64,000 nt of DNA, taken from the NCBI GenBank assembly GCA_017643165.1, contig JAEPNY010000002.1:624979-688978 (forward strand), written 5' to 3'. Every line of letters starts with the position of its first letter. Position 1 is the first letter of the stretch. Shown here in pieces: positions 62,592-64,000 of the stretch. The notes below the pieces were generated by a model, which worked only from the letters and a program-made list of their open reading frames with translations, made no database searches and was not told the DNA's origin. The translations under genes and the position numbers were made by a program. The stretch comes from Psychroserpens sp. Lineage in GTDB: Bacteria > Bacteroidota > Bacteroidia > Flavobacteriales > Flavobacteriaceae.

Positions 62592-64000
62592 ATGAATACC
62601 AATAAAGCACACGGTTTTCAAAACGAGCTGCGAGATACAGTAGATTTATTTATTTCTAAGTGGAAATTTATAGTTCTGGCATTGCTACTTGCCATAGGTG
62701 TTGCATATGTTTATTTGAGATATGCCAATTATGAATATGAAGCTACAGCTACCATTAAAATAAAGAGTGAAAATCAACAACAGCAACAGCTTGCGGAATT
62801 ATCCGCACTACAGGATTACGGTTTATTTTCGTCTAATTACTCTAATATTTCAGATGAAATAGAAATCATTAAGTCCCGAACTTTAGTTCAGAAAGTAGTA
62901 GAAGACTTAAAACTCAACATTCAATATTACGTCAAAGGAAATATTAAAGACCAGGAAGTGTACGAAAACCCTCCGGTGAATCTAAACTTTTTTGAAAGTG
63001 ATTCAATCATAAGTCGCGTTGATACAACCTTATATTTAAAAGTAAAATCACCTAACAAATTCAGCCTATCGAATGAAGAAGGCAGTGAGATTTTTAATTA
63101 TGAAGCTTCTAATGCTAAAGAATATGCGTTTGGAGAGCGCATCAATTCTGGTTTTGGAGATTTTATCATTACGCCAAATACAGAAAACTTGGCAATAAAA
63201 CCAGGTACGAGTCTGAAGATCGAATTATCCAATATTGAACGTGTCGTTGAGAGTTATCAAAAGAAAATACTAACGCTAAATGAGACAGGATCAAACATTA
63301 TAAAGATCAGTCTAAAGGAGAATATAAAGCATAAAGCGGCTTTAATTCTCGATAAAATCATTCAGAAGTACAACGATGATGTCATCGAAGACAAAGAGAA
63401 AGTTGTTAAAGCAACCTCTGACTTTATCAATAATCGATTGAACGTTGTTTCCAATGAATTAGAACAAGTTGACTTTACAGCTGAAACGCTTCAGAAGAAT
63501 AACAGACTTACGGCATTAAACTCGCAAGCTGATATTTTTCTTCAGAGTGAAAAAGCAAATGATGCGAAGATTATAAATACTACCAATCAAATTCAGTTGG
63601 TCGATTACATGAAAGATCGATTAAACAGCGACGAAGTCGAAAATGATCTTCTTCCTGCCGATATTGGTATCGCAGATAATTCTGTACTCCAGATTACTAA
63701 AAGTCATAATGACCTTGTACTTCAGCGTGATCGTATCTTAAAGAACTCGACTGAAAAGAACCCAACGGTAATAAACTTAAATGAGCAAATTGCTGCTTTA
63801 AAACTTAATTTAAATCAGAGTCTTGATAATATTAGATCAGCGAACTCAATTACCTTAAATGCCTTAAATCGAGAAGACGCAAGGATTAGTTCACAGCTAT
63901 ATACTGCTCCTACCAAGGCTCGACAGTTTAGAGATGTAAAACGTCAGCAAGACATCAAAGAATCGCTTTACTTATATCTTCTTCAAAAACGTGAAGAAAC
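62592..64000 (+). CDS. wzc: Wzc-like polysaccharide co-polymerase / tyrosine autokinase, partial
   Basis: The reading frame starts at ATG 62592 (MNTNKAHGFQNELRDTVDLF), 9 bases after the wza stop, and is still open at the right edge (about 469 residues seen). The first membrane helix lies near 24-45 (WKFIVLALLLAIGVAYVYLRY). A Wzz-type chain-length domain follows with YEATATIKIKSE and DEIEIIKSRTLVQKVV. Long coiled-coil stretches come after (about 270-460). The C-terminal kinase with Walker motifs is expected beyond the window. It controls polymer length and export with Wza. Confidence 0.9.
   Translation, partial: MNTNKAHGFQNELRDTVDLFISKWKFIVLALLLAIGVAYVYLRYANYEYEATATIKIKSENQQQQQLAELSALQDYGLFSSNYSNISDEIEIIKSRTLVQKVVEDLKLNIQYYVKGNIKDQEVYENPPVNLNFFESDSIISRVDTTLYLKVKSPNKFSLSNEEGSEIFNYEASNAKEYAFGERINSGFGDFIITPNTENLAIKPGTSLKIELSNIERVVESYQKKILTLNETGSNIIKISLKENIKHKAALILDKIIQKYNDDVIEDKEKVVKATSDFINNRLNVVSNELEQVDFTAETLQKNNRLTALNSQADIFLQSEKANDAKIINTTNQIQLVDYMKDRLNSDEVENDLLPADIGIADNSVLQITKSHNDLVLQRDRILKNSTEKNPTVINLNEQIAALKLNLNQSLDNIRSANSITLNALNREDARISSQLYTAPTKARQFRDVKRQQDIKESLYLYLLQKREE

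Noticed and set aside
1-64000. tRNA, rRNA and riboswitch genes
   Set aside because: No cloverleaf-like GTTCRA or rRNA-like stretches and no recognisable riboswitch core were seen by eye in the intergenic regions; a tRNAscan/Infernal run would be decisive.

Overview
This window looks like a chromosomal segment from a marine-type member of the Flavobacteriaceae (Bacteroidota). The evidence is AT-rich DNA, no purine-rich ribosome binding sites, several promoter-like TAnnTTTG boxes (the Bacteroidota -7 element), an LpxC-FabZ fusion, a bifunctional HisB, a PorX-type regulator, and a secreted enzyme with a type IX secretion (T9SS) sorting tail. I see no tRNA, rRNA, CRISPR array, insertion sequence or prophage. 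Nearly all of the window is protein coding.

Layout. 1-8.1 kb: 3' part of pfkA, a giant TamB, then tsaD, a TfoX-domain protein, a membrane protein and a divergent TruA-like enzyme. 8.2-10.3 kb: a LytTR regulator and an S41-family secreted protein. 10.4-17.55 kb (minus strand): a complete histidine operon hisG-D-C-B-H-A-F-IE, preceded by a leader peptide carrying five His codons and a terminator hairpin, that is, a ribosome-mediated attenuator. 17.6-21.8 kb (minus): fabG, a secreted protein, a VWA-type membrane protein and a prohibitin-like protein in one tight operon. 21.9-25.9 kb (minus): an M16 peptidase lipoprotein and sucD, each with its own terminator. 26.0-32.4 kb (minus): lipid A genes lpxD, lpxC-fabZ, lpxA, then efp, a second lpxD-like gene and an NTF2-like gene, with an HD phosphohydrolase gene upstream.

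32.4-38.1 kb (mainly plus): porX, tsaE, a tiny secreted protein overlapping a membrane protein gene, that protein's convergent paralogue, a small HTH regulator, alanine dehydrogenase and a DUF4258 protein. 38.2-42.5 kb (minus): a 1444-residue pectate-lyase-like T9SS cargo with twelve Ig-like repeats. Its cysteines alternate between adjacent repeats. 43.0-64.0 kb: a capsule/exopolysaccharide locus, almost all on the plus strand. It holds a Wzy-like polymerase, a Wzx-like flippase, the three-gene UDP-N-acetyl-L-fucosamine set plus a small cupin, three glycosyltransferases, AsnB, a PglC-type initiating sugar transferase, an ATP-grasp protein, PglE-like and PglF-like enzymes, Wza and the start of Wzc. 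One FemAB-like gene lies on the opposite strand inside it. Four genes of this locus start with TTG and one with GTG.

How the genes fit together: the lpx and capsule genes build the outer surface, TamB services the outer membrane, and PorX belongs to the circuit that controls the secretion system used by the pectate-lyase-like protein. TsaD and TsaE both belong to the t6A tRNA-modification machinery but lie about 28 kb apart. The signals I would look at first are the histidine attenuator (17418-17553), the alternating-cysteine repeat array (38485-41032), and the cluster of paralogous membrane proteins around the HTH gene (34.7-36.4 kb).
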